Part shown: one piece after another, positions 1 through 7,331 of the stretch | Numbering within the stretch: the stretch's first letter is position 1 | Layout of the letters: each line of letters starts with the position of its first letter | Source of the DNA: Nocardiopsis potens DSM 45234 | Lineage (GTDB): Bacteria > Actinomycetota > Actinomycetes > Streptosporangiales > Streptosporangiaceae | NCBI RefSeq assembly: GCF_000341105.1 | Contig: NZ_ANBB01000022.1 | Coordinates: 62,001-126,000 of the forward strand | Length of the DNA: 64,000 nucleotides | Direction: 5' to 3' | Notes under the pieces: generated by a model | Databases searched by the model: none | Told to the model about the DNA's origin: nothing | The model's input: the letters and a program-made list of their open reading frames with translations, nothing else | Made by a program: the position numbers and the translations under genes

Positions 1-918
1 GACCGGGTTGCCGCCGAAGGTGGACAGCCCGTTGGCGGGCAGGCCGTCCATCAGGTCGCCGCGGGCGACCACGCCGCCGATCGCGAAGCCGTTGCCGAGG
101 CCCTTGGCGAAGGTCAGCGCGTCCGGGACCACGCCGTGGTTGCCGATGCCCCAGAACGAGGAGCCGGTCCGCCCCCAGCCGGTCTGCACCTCGTCGGAGA
201 TGAGCAGGGCGCCGTGCTCGTCCAGCACCTCCTTGTAGGCGGCGAGCAGGCCGTCGGGGGCCATGGTGAACCCGCCGACGCCCTGCACCGGCTCGGCGAT
301 CAGGCAGGCGACGTCGCCGGTGACCGCGGTGGCCAGCACCTCCCGCAGGTCGGCGACGCAGGCCTCGGTGTAGGCCGCGTCGTCCATGCCGCGGAAGGCG
401 GGCAGCTCCCGGTCGGTGCCGTGCAGGTAGTGCACGTTGAGCGGGGAGAGGGAGGAGTTCTTCCACGCCTTGTTGCCGGTGACGGCGACGGCGCCGAAGG
501 AGCGGCCGTGGTAGCTGCCGCGCATGGCCAGCACCTCGTCGGAGCGGCGCGCCGCGGTGGCCAGCAGCAGGGCGGTCTCGTTGGCCTCGGTGCCCGAGTT
601 GGTGAAGAAGACCTTGGCGTCGGGGATGCCGGAGAGCCGGGCGATCTTCTCGGCCAGCTCGACCTGGCCGCGCAGCAGGTACAGCGTGGAGGTGTGCACG
701 ACGCCCCTGGCGAGCTGCCGCTCGACGGCCTCGCGCACCTCGGCCACGTCGTAGCCGATCATGTTGGTCAGGATGCCGGCGAAGAAGTCCAGGTAGGTCT
801 CGCCGGCGGCGTCGGTGACGCGGTTCCCCTTGCCGCCGGTGATCTCGATCGGGTCGTCGTAGTAGAGGGAGAGCCACGAAGGCATGACAGCGCGGTGACG
901 CTCGTGCAGTTCCGACAT
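1..918 (-). CDS. class III PLP-dependent aminotransferase, C-terminus cut off by the window edge
   Basis: The visible 306 codons read MSELHERHRAVMPSW and continue as a fold-type I, class III (ornithine/GABA-type) aminotransferase. SGTEANETAL and the SYHGRSFGA block that helps hold the cofactor are present, followed by the acidic motif LISDEVQTGWGRTG and the PLP lysine in TFAKGLGNG (about Lys272). The protein therefore transfers an amino group from a basic or omega-amine donor to a keto acid. It is divergent from a PucR-family regulator, an arrangement used in Streptomyces for GABA or polyamine catabolism (the PucR-type EpuRI is one example). The substrate cannot be read from sequence and the polyamine link is inference. 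The stop codon and roughly the last quarter lie outside the window. Confidence 0.9.
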   Translation of the reverse strand, partial: MSELHERHRAVMPSWLSLYYDDPIEITGGKGNRVTDAAGETYLDFFAGILTNMIGYDVAEVREAVERQLARGVVHTSTLYLLRGQVELAEKIARLSGIPDAKVFFTNSGTEANETALLLATAARRSDEVLAMRGSYHGRSFGAVAVTGNKAWKNSSLSPLNVHYLHGTDRELPAFRGMDDAAYTEACVADLREVLATAVTGDVACLIAEPVQGVGGFTMAPDGLLAAYKEVLDEHGALLISDEVQTGWGRTGSSFWGIGNHGVVPDALTFAKGLGNGFAIGGVVARGDLMDGLPANGLSTFGGNPV

Positions 919-968
919 GACCTCAGTCTCACTCCGCCGCCCCTCCGCCCGCCAGCGCCACTGTGAAG

Positions 969-1034
969 TTTCCGCCGCTATGGATCTGACACTCTGTAAA
1001 GTATTTTTCTGGGTTTCCGCCATCACTCTGTAAA
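969..1034. promoter_or_regulatory. direct-repeat candidate operator between the aminotransferase and pucR
   Basis: TTTCCGCC occurs at 969-976 and 1014-1021, and CACTCTGTAAA at 990-1000 and 1024-1034. The same two-part unit thus appears twice in the divergent intergenic region, with 34 bp between the TGTAAA parts. Repeated non-coding words in the spacer beside a PucR gene are what one expects of its operator. No binding data support this. Confidence 0.45.
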
Positions 1035-1077
1035 TCGGGCGGCACTCGCGTTTGACACATAGCAGGAACCCCCGCCG

Positions 1078-1083
1078 TAGACT
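1078..1083 (+). promoter_or_regulatory. -10 element of a probable leaderless pucR transcript
   Basis: TAGACT (TAnnnT) ends six bases before the GTG at 1090, so transcription would begin at the start codon. TTGACA at 1052-1057 lies 20 bp upstream, a longer spacer than usual. No purine-rich ribosome binding site is needed on this reading. Confidence 0.5.
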
Positions 1084-1089
1084 CGGAGT

Positions 1090-2712
1090 GTGCTCCCCAC
1101 TCTCGCCGAAGTCCTCCGCATCCCCGTCGTGCAGCGGGCGCGCCCCCGCGTCGTGGTCGGCGAGGACCTGCTCGACGTCACCGTCCGCTGGGTCCACATC
1201 GCCGAGGTCACCGACCTGGCCCACCTGCTGCGCGGCGGCGAGCTGGTGCTGACCACCGGCATCGCCATGCCGGACTCCGCCGACGAGCTCCGCCGCTACG
1301 TGCAGGACCTGGCCTCGGTCGGGGTCAGCGGGATCGCCGTCGAGCTGGGCCGCAAGTACGGCGCCGAGTCGGAGCTGCCGCGCGCCCTGCTGGAGGCCGC
1401 CCGCGACGCCCGCATCCCGGTGGTCTCGCTGGAGCGGGAGACCCGCTTCGTGGAGATCACCGAGGCGGTGCACGTCCGGGTGGTCAACCGGCAGCTGGAG
1501 GAGTCCCGCGAGTCCGAGCGGCTGCACGAGGTGTTCACCCGGCTCTCGGTGGAGGGCGCCCGCCCCGAGCGGGTGCTGCACGAGGTGGCGCGGCTCTCCG
1601 GCTGCCCGGTGGTGCTGGAGAACCTCAGCCACCAGGTGCTCCTCTGCGAGCTCGGCGGGGAGGACCCGGAGGCGGTCCTGGCCTCCTGGGAGTCGCGCTC
1701 GCGCACCCTGCGCTCGGAGACCCGCACCGTGCACGACGCCTCGATGGGCTGGCTGGCCACCGTGGTCGGGGCCCGCGGGCAGGACTGGGGGCGGCTGATC
1801 CTGATCTGCGGCGCCGCGCCCTCGCCCCGGCACTCGATGCTGCTGGAGCGCGCCGCCACCACGCTGGCCCTGGGCCGGCTGCTGGAGCGGCACCAGGAGA
1901 GCCTGGAGCGCCAGACGCACCGCACCATCATCGCGGGCATCGTGGACCGCTCCTACTCCGACCCGCAGGAGGCGCTGGTGCGCGCCCGCGCCGTCGGGGT
2001 GCCGCTGGACGGCCGGTCGCTGAGCGGGCTGGTGCTGCGGCTGCCGGACGGCGGCACCGGGCTCAGCGCGGAGGCCCGGCTGGCCGACGGGGCCGAGGCG
2101 GTCGCCCGCGCCTGCCGAGAGGTCCGGCTGCCGGCGCTGGTCGGGTCGCTGGACGACGTCCGGGTCGGCGTGCTGCTGGCGCTGCCCCGCGGGCGCGACC
2201 CCGAACCCCAGCTGCAGCGGCTCGCCGAGCGGATCCGCGAGCTCACCGGGACCGGGCCGGTGCTGGCCGTCGGCTCGCCCACCGACGACATCCGCGAGGT
2301 CCGCCGCTCGTTCCTGGAGGCCCGGCAGGTGGGCGACGTGGCGCTGCGCCAGCCCGGCCGGCTGCTGTACCGCCTGCCCGACCTGCACCTGCGCGGCCTG
2401 CTGCACCTGTTCCGGGACGACGAGCGGCTGCAGACCTACGTGGAGCGGGAGCTGGGCGCGCTGCTCGCCTACGACGCCCGGCACGGCAGCGACCTGACCG
2501 AGATGCTCCGCTGCTACCTGGAGGCCGGCCGGAACAAGGCCCTGGCCGCGTCCACCGCGCACCTGTCCCGGCCCGCCTTCTACGAGCGGCTGCGCCGCAT
2601 CTCCCGGGTGCTCGGCGCCGACCTCGACTCGGTGGAGACCTGCGTGTCGCTGCACGTGGCGCTGCTCTCCCTGGACGCGGTGCGGGACCGCCTCGGCCCG
2701 GTGGACGGGTGA
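1090..2712 (+). CDS. PucR-family transcriptional regulator
   Basis: A 540-residue protein with the usual PucR layout. The N-terminal PucR domain (about 8-125) starts with LPTLAEVLRIPVVQ and contains the HLLRGGELVLTTG core. A long GGDEF-like central region follows, and a C-terminal helix-turn-helix (about 475-530) reads EAGRNKALAASTAHLSRPAF. Members of this family bind DNA through the C-terminal helices and sense nitrogen metabolites such as purines, proline or polyamines. The GTG start is chosen because a TAGACT -10 element lies six bases upstream, giving a leaderless message, and because the conserved PTLAEVL begins at residue 3. It is divergent from the aminotransferase, its likely target, across a spacer with a direct repeat. 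The effector is unknown. Confidence 0.9.
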   Translation: MLPTLAEVLRIPVVQRARPRVVVGEDLLDVTVRWVHIAEVTDLAHLLRGGELVLTTGIAMPDSADELRRYVQDLASVGVSGIAVELGRKYGAESELPRALLEAARDARIPVVSLERETRFVEITEAVHVRVVNRQLEESRESERLHEVFTRLSVEGARPERVLHEVARLSGCPVVLENLSHQVLLCELGGEDPEAVLASWESRSRTLRSETRTVHDASMGWLATVVGARGQDWGRLILICGAAPSPRHSMLLERAATTLALGRLLERHQESLERQTHRTIIAGIVDRSYSDPQEALVRARAVGVPLDGRSLSGLVLRLPDGGTGLSAEARLADGAEAVARACREVRLPALVGSLDDVRVGVLLALPRGRDPEPQLQRLAERIRELTGTGPVLAVGSPTDDIREVRRSFLEARQVGDVALRQPGRLLYRLPDLHLRGLLHLFRDDERLQTYVERELGALLAYDARHGSDLTEMLRCYLEAGRNKALAASTAHLSRPAFYERLRRISRVLGADLDSVETCVSLHVALLSLDAVRDRLGPVDG

Positions 2713-2840
2713 GCGAGCGGTTCCCGGGACGGCCGCCCGTACCGTGCAGTAGTTTTGTTTCCGTCGTCCGACCGACCCCGAACGGCCGATTCCGTGCCCG
2801 CCGCCCCGGGCACCGGCCCTCTCTCCCAGCGGAGGAGCAT

Positions 2841-3335
2841 GTGACCGAGCAGGAGGGCAAGTCCCCGGCGCCCCGGCGGAACCACGCCGCGCCGGTGCTC
2901 GACGAGACCGCCAAGCGCATCATCGAGCAGCTCCAGGAGGACGGCCGGCGCTCCTACGCCGCGATCGGCAAGGCCGTCGGGCTCTCCGAGGCCGCCGTGC
3001 GGCAGCGCGTGCAGCGGCTGCTGGAGACCGGGGTGGTGCAGGTCGTCGGGGTCACCGATCCGATGATGCTGGGCTTCAGCCGGCAGGCGATGATCGGGGT
3101 GCGCTGCGACGGCGACCTGACCGCGGTCGCCGACACCATCGCCGACCTGGACGGCTGCGAGTACGTGGTGGTCACCGCCGGCTCCTTCGACGTGCTGGTC
3201 GAGGTGGTCGCGGAGGACGACGAGCGGCTGCTGCGGATCCTCGGCTCGATCCGCGCCGTGGAGGGCGTCCGCTCCACCGAGAGCTTCCTCTACCTCAAGC
3301 TCCGCAAGCAGGCCTACGCCTGGGGAACGCGCTGA
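2841..3335 (+). CDS. Lrp/AsnC-family transcriptional regulator
   Basis: A 164-residue protein with an N-terminal AsnC-type winged helix (VLDETAKRIIEQLQEDGRRS, then AAIGKAVGLSEAAVRQRVQR) and a C-terminal RAM/AsnC ligand-binding domain ending in the typical RSTESFLYLKLRKQAYAWGTR. Such proteins form octamers and respond to amino acids. The GTG at 2841 is preferred over the upstream in-frame start at 2709 because GGAGGAG sits just before it and because homologues begin near here. It follows pucR in the same direction and probably belongs to the same catabolic cluster. TAGTTT at 2750-2755 is a possible -10 element, without a clear -35. Confidence 0.9.
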   Translation: MTEQEGKSPAPRRNHAAPVLDETAKRIIEQLQEDGRRSYAAIGKAVGLSEAAVRQRVQRLLETGVVQVVGVTDPMMLGFSRQAMIGVRCDGDLTAVADTIADLDGCEYVVVTAGSFDVLVEVVAEDDERLLRILGSIRAVEGVRSTESFLYLKLRKQAYAWGTR

Positions 3336-3337
3336 CG

Positions 3338-3373
3338 CCGGCGCCCCCGGTGCCGCGGCACCGGGGGCGCCGG
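3338..3373. terminator. perfect 36-bp palindrome between convergent genes
   Basis: CCGGCGCCCCCGGTGCCG is followed directly by its exact reverse complement. It lies between the stops of the Lrp gene and the convergent membrane-protein gene and can serve both strands. There is no T-run, as is common for actinobacterial terminators. Confidence 0.75.
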
Positions 3374-3381
3374 GGCGGTGC

Positions 3382-3870
3382 TCAGCCGGTCCGCAGGGCG
3401 GCGGAGACCGCGGCGACGGCCCCGGGCGCGTAGACCAGCACCAGGAACCGGGCGGAGCGGGTGGCCATGGTCACCGACGCGAACACGCTCAGCCGCATCC
3501 GCACCGCCCCGGCCAGCACGCAGACCACCATCAGCGGCGGGACGCTCACCAGCGAGGAGAGCGCCAGCAGCCCCGCCCCCCACCAGGGCTGCTCCTCGGC
3601 CCGGCGCCGCCACCGCCCGGCCCGCTCGGCCCACCTGCCCGGCGGCCGCTCGGCCTTCCGCTTCAGCCAGCGGACGTTCAGCACGCCCATGCCCGCGTAG
3701 TAGAACGCGATCTTGCCCAGCGTCTGCCCGGCCGCCGCGGCCAGCGCGACCGCGATCCGCAGCGCGTCGTCGCCGACGACCGCCGCGCCCAGCAGGTAGA
3801 CCTCGATGTTGATGAACGGGACGAGGCCGGCGACGGCGCCCACCGCGAAGGCGAGGAGCGTCTCCGCCAT
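3382..3870 (-). CDS. VTT (DedA/YqaA-like) domain membrane protein
   Basis: A 162-residue hydrophobic protein. An opening membrane segment (LLAFAVGAVAGLVPFINIEVY) is followed by the re-entrant-like AAAAGQTLGKIAFYYAGMG characteristic of the SNARE-associated/VTT fold. A charged loop (about 70-93) rich in Arg, Trp and Glu comes next, then two more membrane segments. Members of this superfamily act in the cytoplasmic membrane, in several cases in lipid transport or membrane homeostasis, but the role of this subfamily is not known. The gene lies 15 bp after rlmN on the same strand and probably shares its transcript. The glycine- and proline-bearing helices support the family assignment, but I cannot assign a function. 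Confidence 0.75.
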   Translation of the reverse strand: MAETLLAFAVGAVAGLVPFINIEVYLLGAAVVGDDALRIAVALAAAAGQTLGKIAFYYAGMGVLNVRWLKRKAERPPGRWAERAGRWRRRAEEQPWWGAGLLALSSLVSVPPLMVVCVLAGAVRMRLSVFASVTMATRSARFLVLVYAPGAVAAVSAALRTG

Positions 3871-3885
3871 CCGCCCCGCCCGGGA

Positions 3886-4989
3886 TCAGTTCTCGGCGGC
3901 GGCGAGCTGGCCGCAGGCGCCGTCGATCTCCTGGCCCCGGGTGTCGCGCACGGTGACCGGGACGCCGTGCGACTCCAGGCGGCGGACGAACTCCCGCTCG
4001 TCCTCGGGCCGGGAGGCGGTCCACTTCGACCCCGGGGTGGGGTTGAGCGGGATCAGGTTGACGTGCACCAGGTTCCCCTTGAGCAGCCGGCCGAGCAGGT
4101 CGGCGCGCCAGGCCTGGTCGTTGATGTCGCGGATGAGCGCGTACTCGATGGAGACCCGGCGGCCGGTGGTGTCGGCGTAGCGCCAGGCCGCGTCGAGCAC
4201 CTCGTCGATCTTCCACCGGTTGTTGACCGGGACCAGCTCGTCGCGGAGCTCGTCGTCGGGGGCGTGCAGCGAGATGGCCAGCCGGACCTGCATCCGCTCG
4301 GCGATCAGCTTGTCGATCGCGGGCACCAGGCCGACGGTGGACACGGTGACGCCGCGCTGGGAGATGCCCAGCCCGCCCGGGACCGGGTCGGTCATCCGGC
4401 GGACCGACTCCAGCACCCGCTTGTAGTTGGCCAGCGGCTCGCCCATGCCCATGAAGACGATGTTGCTGATCCGCCCGGGGCCGCCGGCGACCTCGCCGCG
4501 GGCCAGGTCGCGGGCGACCGAGACCACCTGGTCCACGATCTCGCCGGTGGACAGGTTCCGGGTCAGCCCGTTCTGGCCGGTGGCGCAGAACGGGCAGTTC
4601 ATCCCGCACCCGGCCTGCGAGGAGACGCAGAGCGTGGCGCGGTCGGGGTAGCGCATCAGCACCGACTCGAACAGCACCCCGTCGAAGGCCCGCCACAGGG
4701 TCTTGCGGGTCATCCCGTCGTCGCAGGTGATGTGCCGGACCGGGGTGAGCAGGTTCGGCAGCAGCGCCTCGCCCAGGCGCTCCCGGGAGGCCTCGGGCAG
4801 GTCCGTCATCGCGGAGGTGTCGGACTCCAGGTGGCCGAAGTAGTGCTGGGCCAGCTGCTTGGCCCGGAACGGCTTCTCACCGAGTTCGGTGACGACGGCC
4901 CGCCGCTCCTCGGGGCTGAGGTCGGCGAGGTGCCGCGGCGGCTTGGCGCGGCGGGGAGCGGCGAAGGTGAGCTCGGCAGGCATGAACAT
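3886..4989 (-). CDS. rlmN: 23S rRNA (adenine(2503)-C(2))-methyltransferase RlmN
   Basis: A 367-residue radical-SAM enzyme that methylates C2 of A2503 in 23S rRNA, and A37 of some tRNAs in bacteria where this has been tested. The [4Fe-4S] cluster motif CGMNCPFC is present at Cys128, Cys132 and Cys135. GMGEPLANY and the SAM-binding VSTVGLVP segment follow, and the C-terminal DGACGQL supplies the catalytic cysteine. A second ATG two codons in (4983, MPAELTF) is an equally good start. No strong ribosome binding site separates the two. Position next to the cdsA-rpsB region agrees with actinobacterial synteny. Confidence 0.95.
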   Translation of the reverse strand: MFMPAELTFAAPRRAKPPRHLADLSPEERRAVVTELGEKPFRAKQLAQHYFGHLESDTSAMTDLPEASRERLGEALLPNLLTPVRHITCDDGMTRKTLWRAFDGVLFESVLMRYPDRATLCVSSQAGCGMNCPFCATGQNGLTRNLSTGEIVDQVVSVARDLARGEVAGGPGRISNIVFMGMGEPLANYKRVLESVRRMTDPVPGGLGISQRGVTVSTVGLVPAIDKLIAERMQVRLAISLHAPDDELRDELVPVNNRWKIDEVLDAAWRYADTTGRRVSIEYALIRDINDQAWRADLLGRLLKGNLVHVNLIPLNPTPGSKWTASRPEDEREFVRRLESHGVPVTVRDTRGQEIDGACGQLAAAEN

Positions 4990-5340
4990 CCACTAGGACG
5001 GCGGGCGGGGCTGCGGCCGGCGTGGCCGGCTGCGGACGGGAACCTTGAGGACCGATAACGCTCTTGCTCGCGCTAGTGCGGCGCAGCCGGACGGGCACTA
5101 CGGTCATACTATGCGCCCCCTGGAGGATGCGGCACGCCGAAGACCCGCGGCCGCACGCCCCGCCCCGGTCCCCTCCCCCCTCGGCGCCGGCCCGCACCGC
5201 CGGGCCGCAGGGACCCCGCGGCCTGCGGAGCGGCCGCCACCGCTCCCGGAGGGAACCGCAGGCAGCCGGGCGGCACGGCCCGGAGGAGCACCGGGCCGCG
5301 GTCGCCGGGAGGCGCCCGGAGAGCAGAGAAGGGAGCCAGG
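4990..5340. other. divergent spacer between rlmN and the SUFU gene
   Basis: A 351-bp region with no gene. ATACTA at 5106-5111 reads TAGTAT on the minus strand and could be the rlmN -10. On the plus strand CATACT at 5105-5110 could serve the next gene. Neither has a convincing -35. GGGAG at 5331-5335 is the ribosome binding site of the GTG at 5341. Confidence 0.4.
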
Positions 5341-6423
5341 GTGGCCGGAACGCGCGTGCTGCTCGACGAGTTCAGCCCCTACCGGAGCCGCCGTGTCCTC
5401 GTCGAGCACGACTTCCGCACCACCGCCGCCTACCTGATGGACGCCCGGGGCCGGATCCGGGTGCCGGTGTGGCTGGCCAACCACGAGCCGGCGCCGGAGA
5501 CCAACGACCCGGCCGGGCTGTACCGGGGCCGGGCCCCGCTGATGCCGGCCGCCTACACCCGCCACCCGCAGGGCAGGGCGCCGTTCGACGCGGCGGCGCT
5601 GCGCGCCGTCTGGTTCGAGGAGGGCGACGGGGTCGCGCTGCTGGAGGGCGAGGAGCTGCTGGCGATCATCCCGGGCTGGGCCGAGGCCGACAGCGGGCTG
5701 CCCGGCTACGCCCGCGAGGCGATCGGGCGCAGCCCCTACGCCTGGGCGCTGGAACCGGTCCGCGCGCAGCTGTGGCCGCGGGTGGTGCACGCCGAGGCGT
5801 ACTGGTCCTGGCGGGACGCGCCGAACGCCTGGCGCACCGTGCAGCGGGCCGTCTTCAACCACCTGACCGACGCCGTCGGCCCGCCGGGGCACTACTGGGA
5901 CGTCTCCGACGGCCACGCCCCGCTGATCCGGGTCACCGAGCGCCCGCCCACCGCGGACCGCCCCTACACGGTGCTGAGCACGGTGGGCATGTGCGGGCAG
6001 CGGATGCCCACCCTGGACCGCTACATGGCCGACACCTCCGACTACGCCCGGATCGAGCTGGCGCTGGCGACGACGCTGCCGGCGCACGCGGCGGCCCGGG
6101 TCTTCCGGTGGATCGGCGCCTTCCCGTGGCGGGCGGTCACCTGGTTCGGCCCGGGGCACAGCGTGAAGTGGCTGGACAACCCGGAGGACCGGCTGATGCG
6201 CGGGGACAGCTCGGCGATGCTGCTGGTCTCCGACCCCGAGGTGCTGGCGGGCGGGGGCCACCGGCCGCCGGACACCTCGGGCCTGGCCTTCCACGGCGAC
6301 CCGGTGCGCTGGCTGTGGCTGGTCCCGATCACCCGCCCCGAGCACCTGTTCGCCAAGGAGCACGACGCGGCCACCCTCATCGACAAGCTCGCCGCCGAGG
6401 GCCGCAGCTGGATCCTGGGCTGA
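5341..6423 (+). CDS. suppressor-of-fused (SUFU) domain protein
   Basis: A 360-residue soluble protein. Its C-terminal 190 residues fit the bacterial SUFU domain: YTVLSTVGMCGQRMPTL, an alpha/beta core with WFGPGHSVKWLDNP, and the final strand LWLVPITRPEHLFAKEHDA. The N-terminal half contains WSWRDAPNAWRTVQRAVFNHL. In bacteria SUFU proteins are often immunity partners of polymorphic toxins, but many stand alone. No toxin gene is adjacent here, so the role is open. Start: GTG behind GGGAG with 5 bp spacing. A large hairpin follows the stop. The family assignment rests on motif memory rather than a profile search. Confidence 0.7.
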   Translation: MAGTRVLLDEFSPYRSRRVLVEHDFRTTAAYLMDARGRIRVPVWLANHEPAPETNDPAGLYRGRAPLMPAAYTRHPQGRAPFDAAALRAVWFEEGDGVALLEGEELLAIIPGWAEADSGLPGYAREAIGRSPYAWALEPVRAQLWPRVVHAEAYWSWRDAPNAWRTVQRAVFNHLTDAVGPPGHYWDVSDGHAPLIRVTERPPTADRPYTVLSTVGMCGQRMPTLDRYMADTSDYARIELALATTLPAHAAARVFRWIGAFPWRAVTWFGPGHSVKWLDNPEDRLMRGDSSAMLLVSDPEVLAGGGHRPPDTSGLAFHGDPVRWLWLVPITRPEHLFAKEHDAATLIDKLAAEGRSWILG

Positions 6424-6449
6424 CCCGCACCCCCCTTTCCCCCTTCCCC

Positions 6450-6515
6450 GATGAGCTCGGCGCTGCGGGGGCACCGGAGCGTTCCGGTGCCCCCGCAGCG
6501 AGCGCCGAGCTCATC
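6450..6515. terminator. long hairpin after the SUFU gene
   Basis: The arms 6450-6478 and 6483-6515 are complementary over 29 bp, except for an extra AGCG at 6501-6504 in the right arm, and the loop is four bases. The stem starts GATGAGCTCGG and ends CCGAGCTCATC. Position after the stop codon suggests a terminator. Confidence 0.65.
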
Positions 6516-6671
6516 GCCCTGGGCGGCCCCTCCCGTTCGGCGACCGGCCCCCTGCGAGGACCCCGCCCGGCCACCGCCTCCTTCGGCGCCGCACGCTCAT
6601 CGCCGCGGCGCGCCAGGACGCCGCCGCAGCGACCGCTTCGGGCGCCTCGCCCACAACCCCCAAATAACCCT

Positions 6672-6700
6672 TTGACGGTCGGCGCCGGATCCGCCATGAT
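6672..6700 (+). promoter_or_regulatory. arsR-mfs promoter, leaderless
   Basis: TTGACG (6672-6677), a 17-bp spacer and CATGAT (6695-6700) form a good sigma-70-type promoter. Seven bases separate the -10 from the ATG at 6708, which places the transcription start on the start codon. Confidence 0.7.
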
Positions 6701-6707
6701 CGCGGCC

Positions 6708-7331
6708 ATGAACGATTCAGACGGGCCGCCGCCCCGCCCCGAGCGCCCCCGGGGCGCGCCCGACGAGGCCGTGCGCGGTCTGCGCGTCCTCGCCCACCCG
6801 CTGCGGCTCCGGCTGCTCTCCCTGCTCACCGGGGCCGCGATGAGCGCCGCCGAGGCCGCCCGCGAGCTCGGCGAGTCCCAGGCCAACGTCAGCTACCACC
6901 TGCGGCGGCTGCACAAGGCCGGGCTGCTGGAGCTCGCCGAGGAGGTGCCGGTCCGCGGCGGCCTGGCCCGCCGCTACCGGCACGATCCGGAGAGCGGGCG
7001 GCTCGCCCCGAGCCCGCTGGAGGACCCCGCCGCCCTGCAGGCCGCCCTGGGCGACGAGCCGCGCCGCCGCGCCGCCCTGCACGACCCCGCCCTGCGCCGG
7101 CACTTCACCGACGCCGAGGTGTGGGTGGACGCCGCCGAGTGGGACCGGATCGTCGAGCGGGCCGAGGAGCTGGGCACCGCACTGCACCGGGCGGCCCGGG
7201 CGCCGCGCTCCCCCGGCACCGTCCGGGTCAGCGCCACCATGCTGCTCTTCGGCATGTCGGACGCCGACCCGGCCGCCCCGGCCGAACCGCACGGCGGCGC
7301 GCCGGGCGCCGGCCCCGGGGAGGAGGCGTGA
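6708..7331 (+). CDS. ArsR-type winged-helix transcriptional regulator
   Basis: A 207-residue regulator. The winged helix occupies about residues 20-95: ALRLRLLSLLTG-like recognition of the family (here LAHPLRLRLLSLLT) followed by SAAEAARELGESQANVSYHL, then the wing RRYRH. A helical C-terminal region follows. No cysteine pair for metal binding is visible in the DNA-recognition helix, so metal sensing is unlikely and a small-molecule or multidrug ligand is more plausible. The gene overlaps the MFS gene by four bases (GTGA), so the pair is co-transcribed and the regulator probably controls its own exporter. Start ATG chosen because the promoter implies a leaderless message. An in-frame ATG 12 bases upstream overlaps the -10. 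Confidence 0.88.
   Translation: MNDSDGPPPRPERPRGAPDEAVRGLRVLAHPLRLRLLSLLTGAAMSAAEAARELGESQANVSYHLRRLHKAGLLELAEEVPVRGGLARRYRHDPESGRLAPSPLEDPAALQAALGDEPRRRAALHDPALRRHFTDAEVWVDAAEWDRIVERAEELGTALHRAARAPRSPGTVRVSATMLLFGMSDADPAAPAEPHGGAPGAGPGEEA

Noticed and set aside
136-966. Plus-strand frame with Gly/Val-rich product at the left edge
   Set aside because: It is the complement of the aminotransferase gene, which has all class III motifs.
955-1040. GlnR box before pucR, suggested by GGCGGAAAC on the minus strand
   Set aside because: The required GTnAC half-sites are missing at six-base spacing, unlike the good match upstream of amt.
2709-2840. N-terminal extension of the Lrp regulator
   Set aside because: The GTG at 2841 has GGAGGAG immediately upstream and the extension has no family resemblance.
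3886-4989. Cfr-type resistance methyltransferase instead of RlmN
   Set aside because: Synteny with the cdsA-rpsB region, family length and the housekeeping-type motif order favour RlmN. No resistance context was seen.
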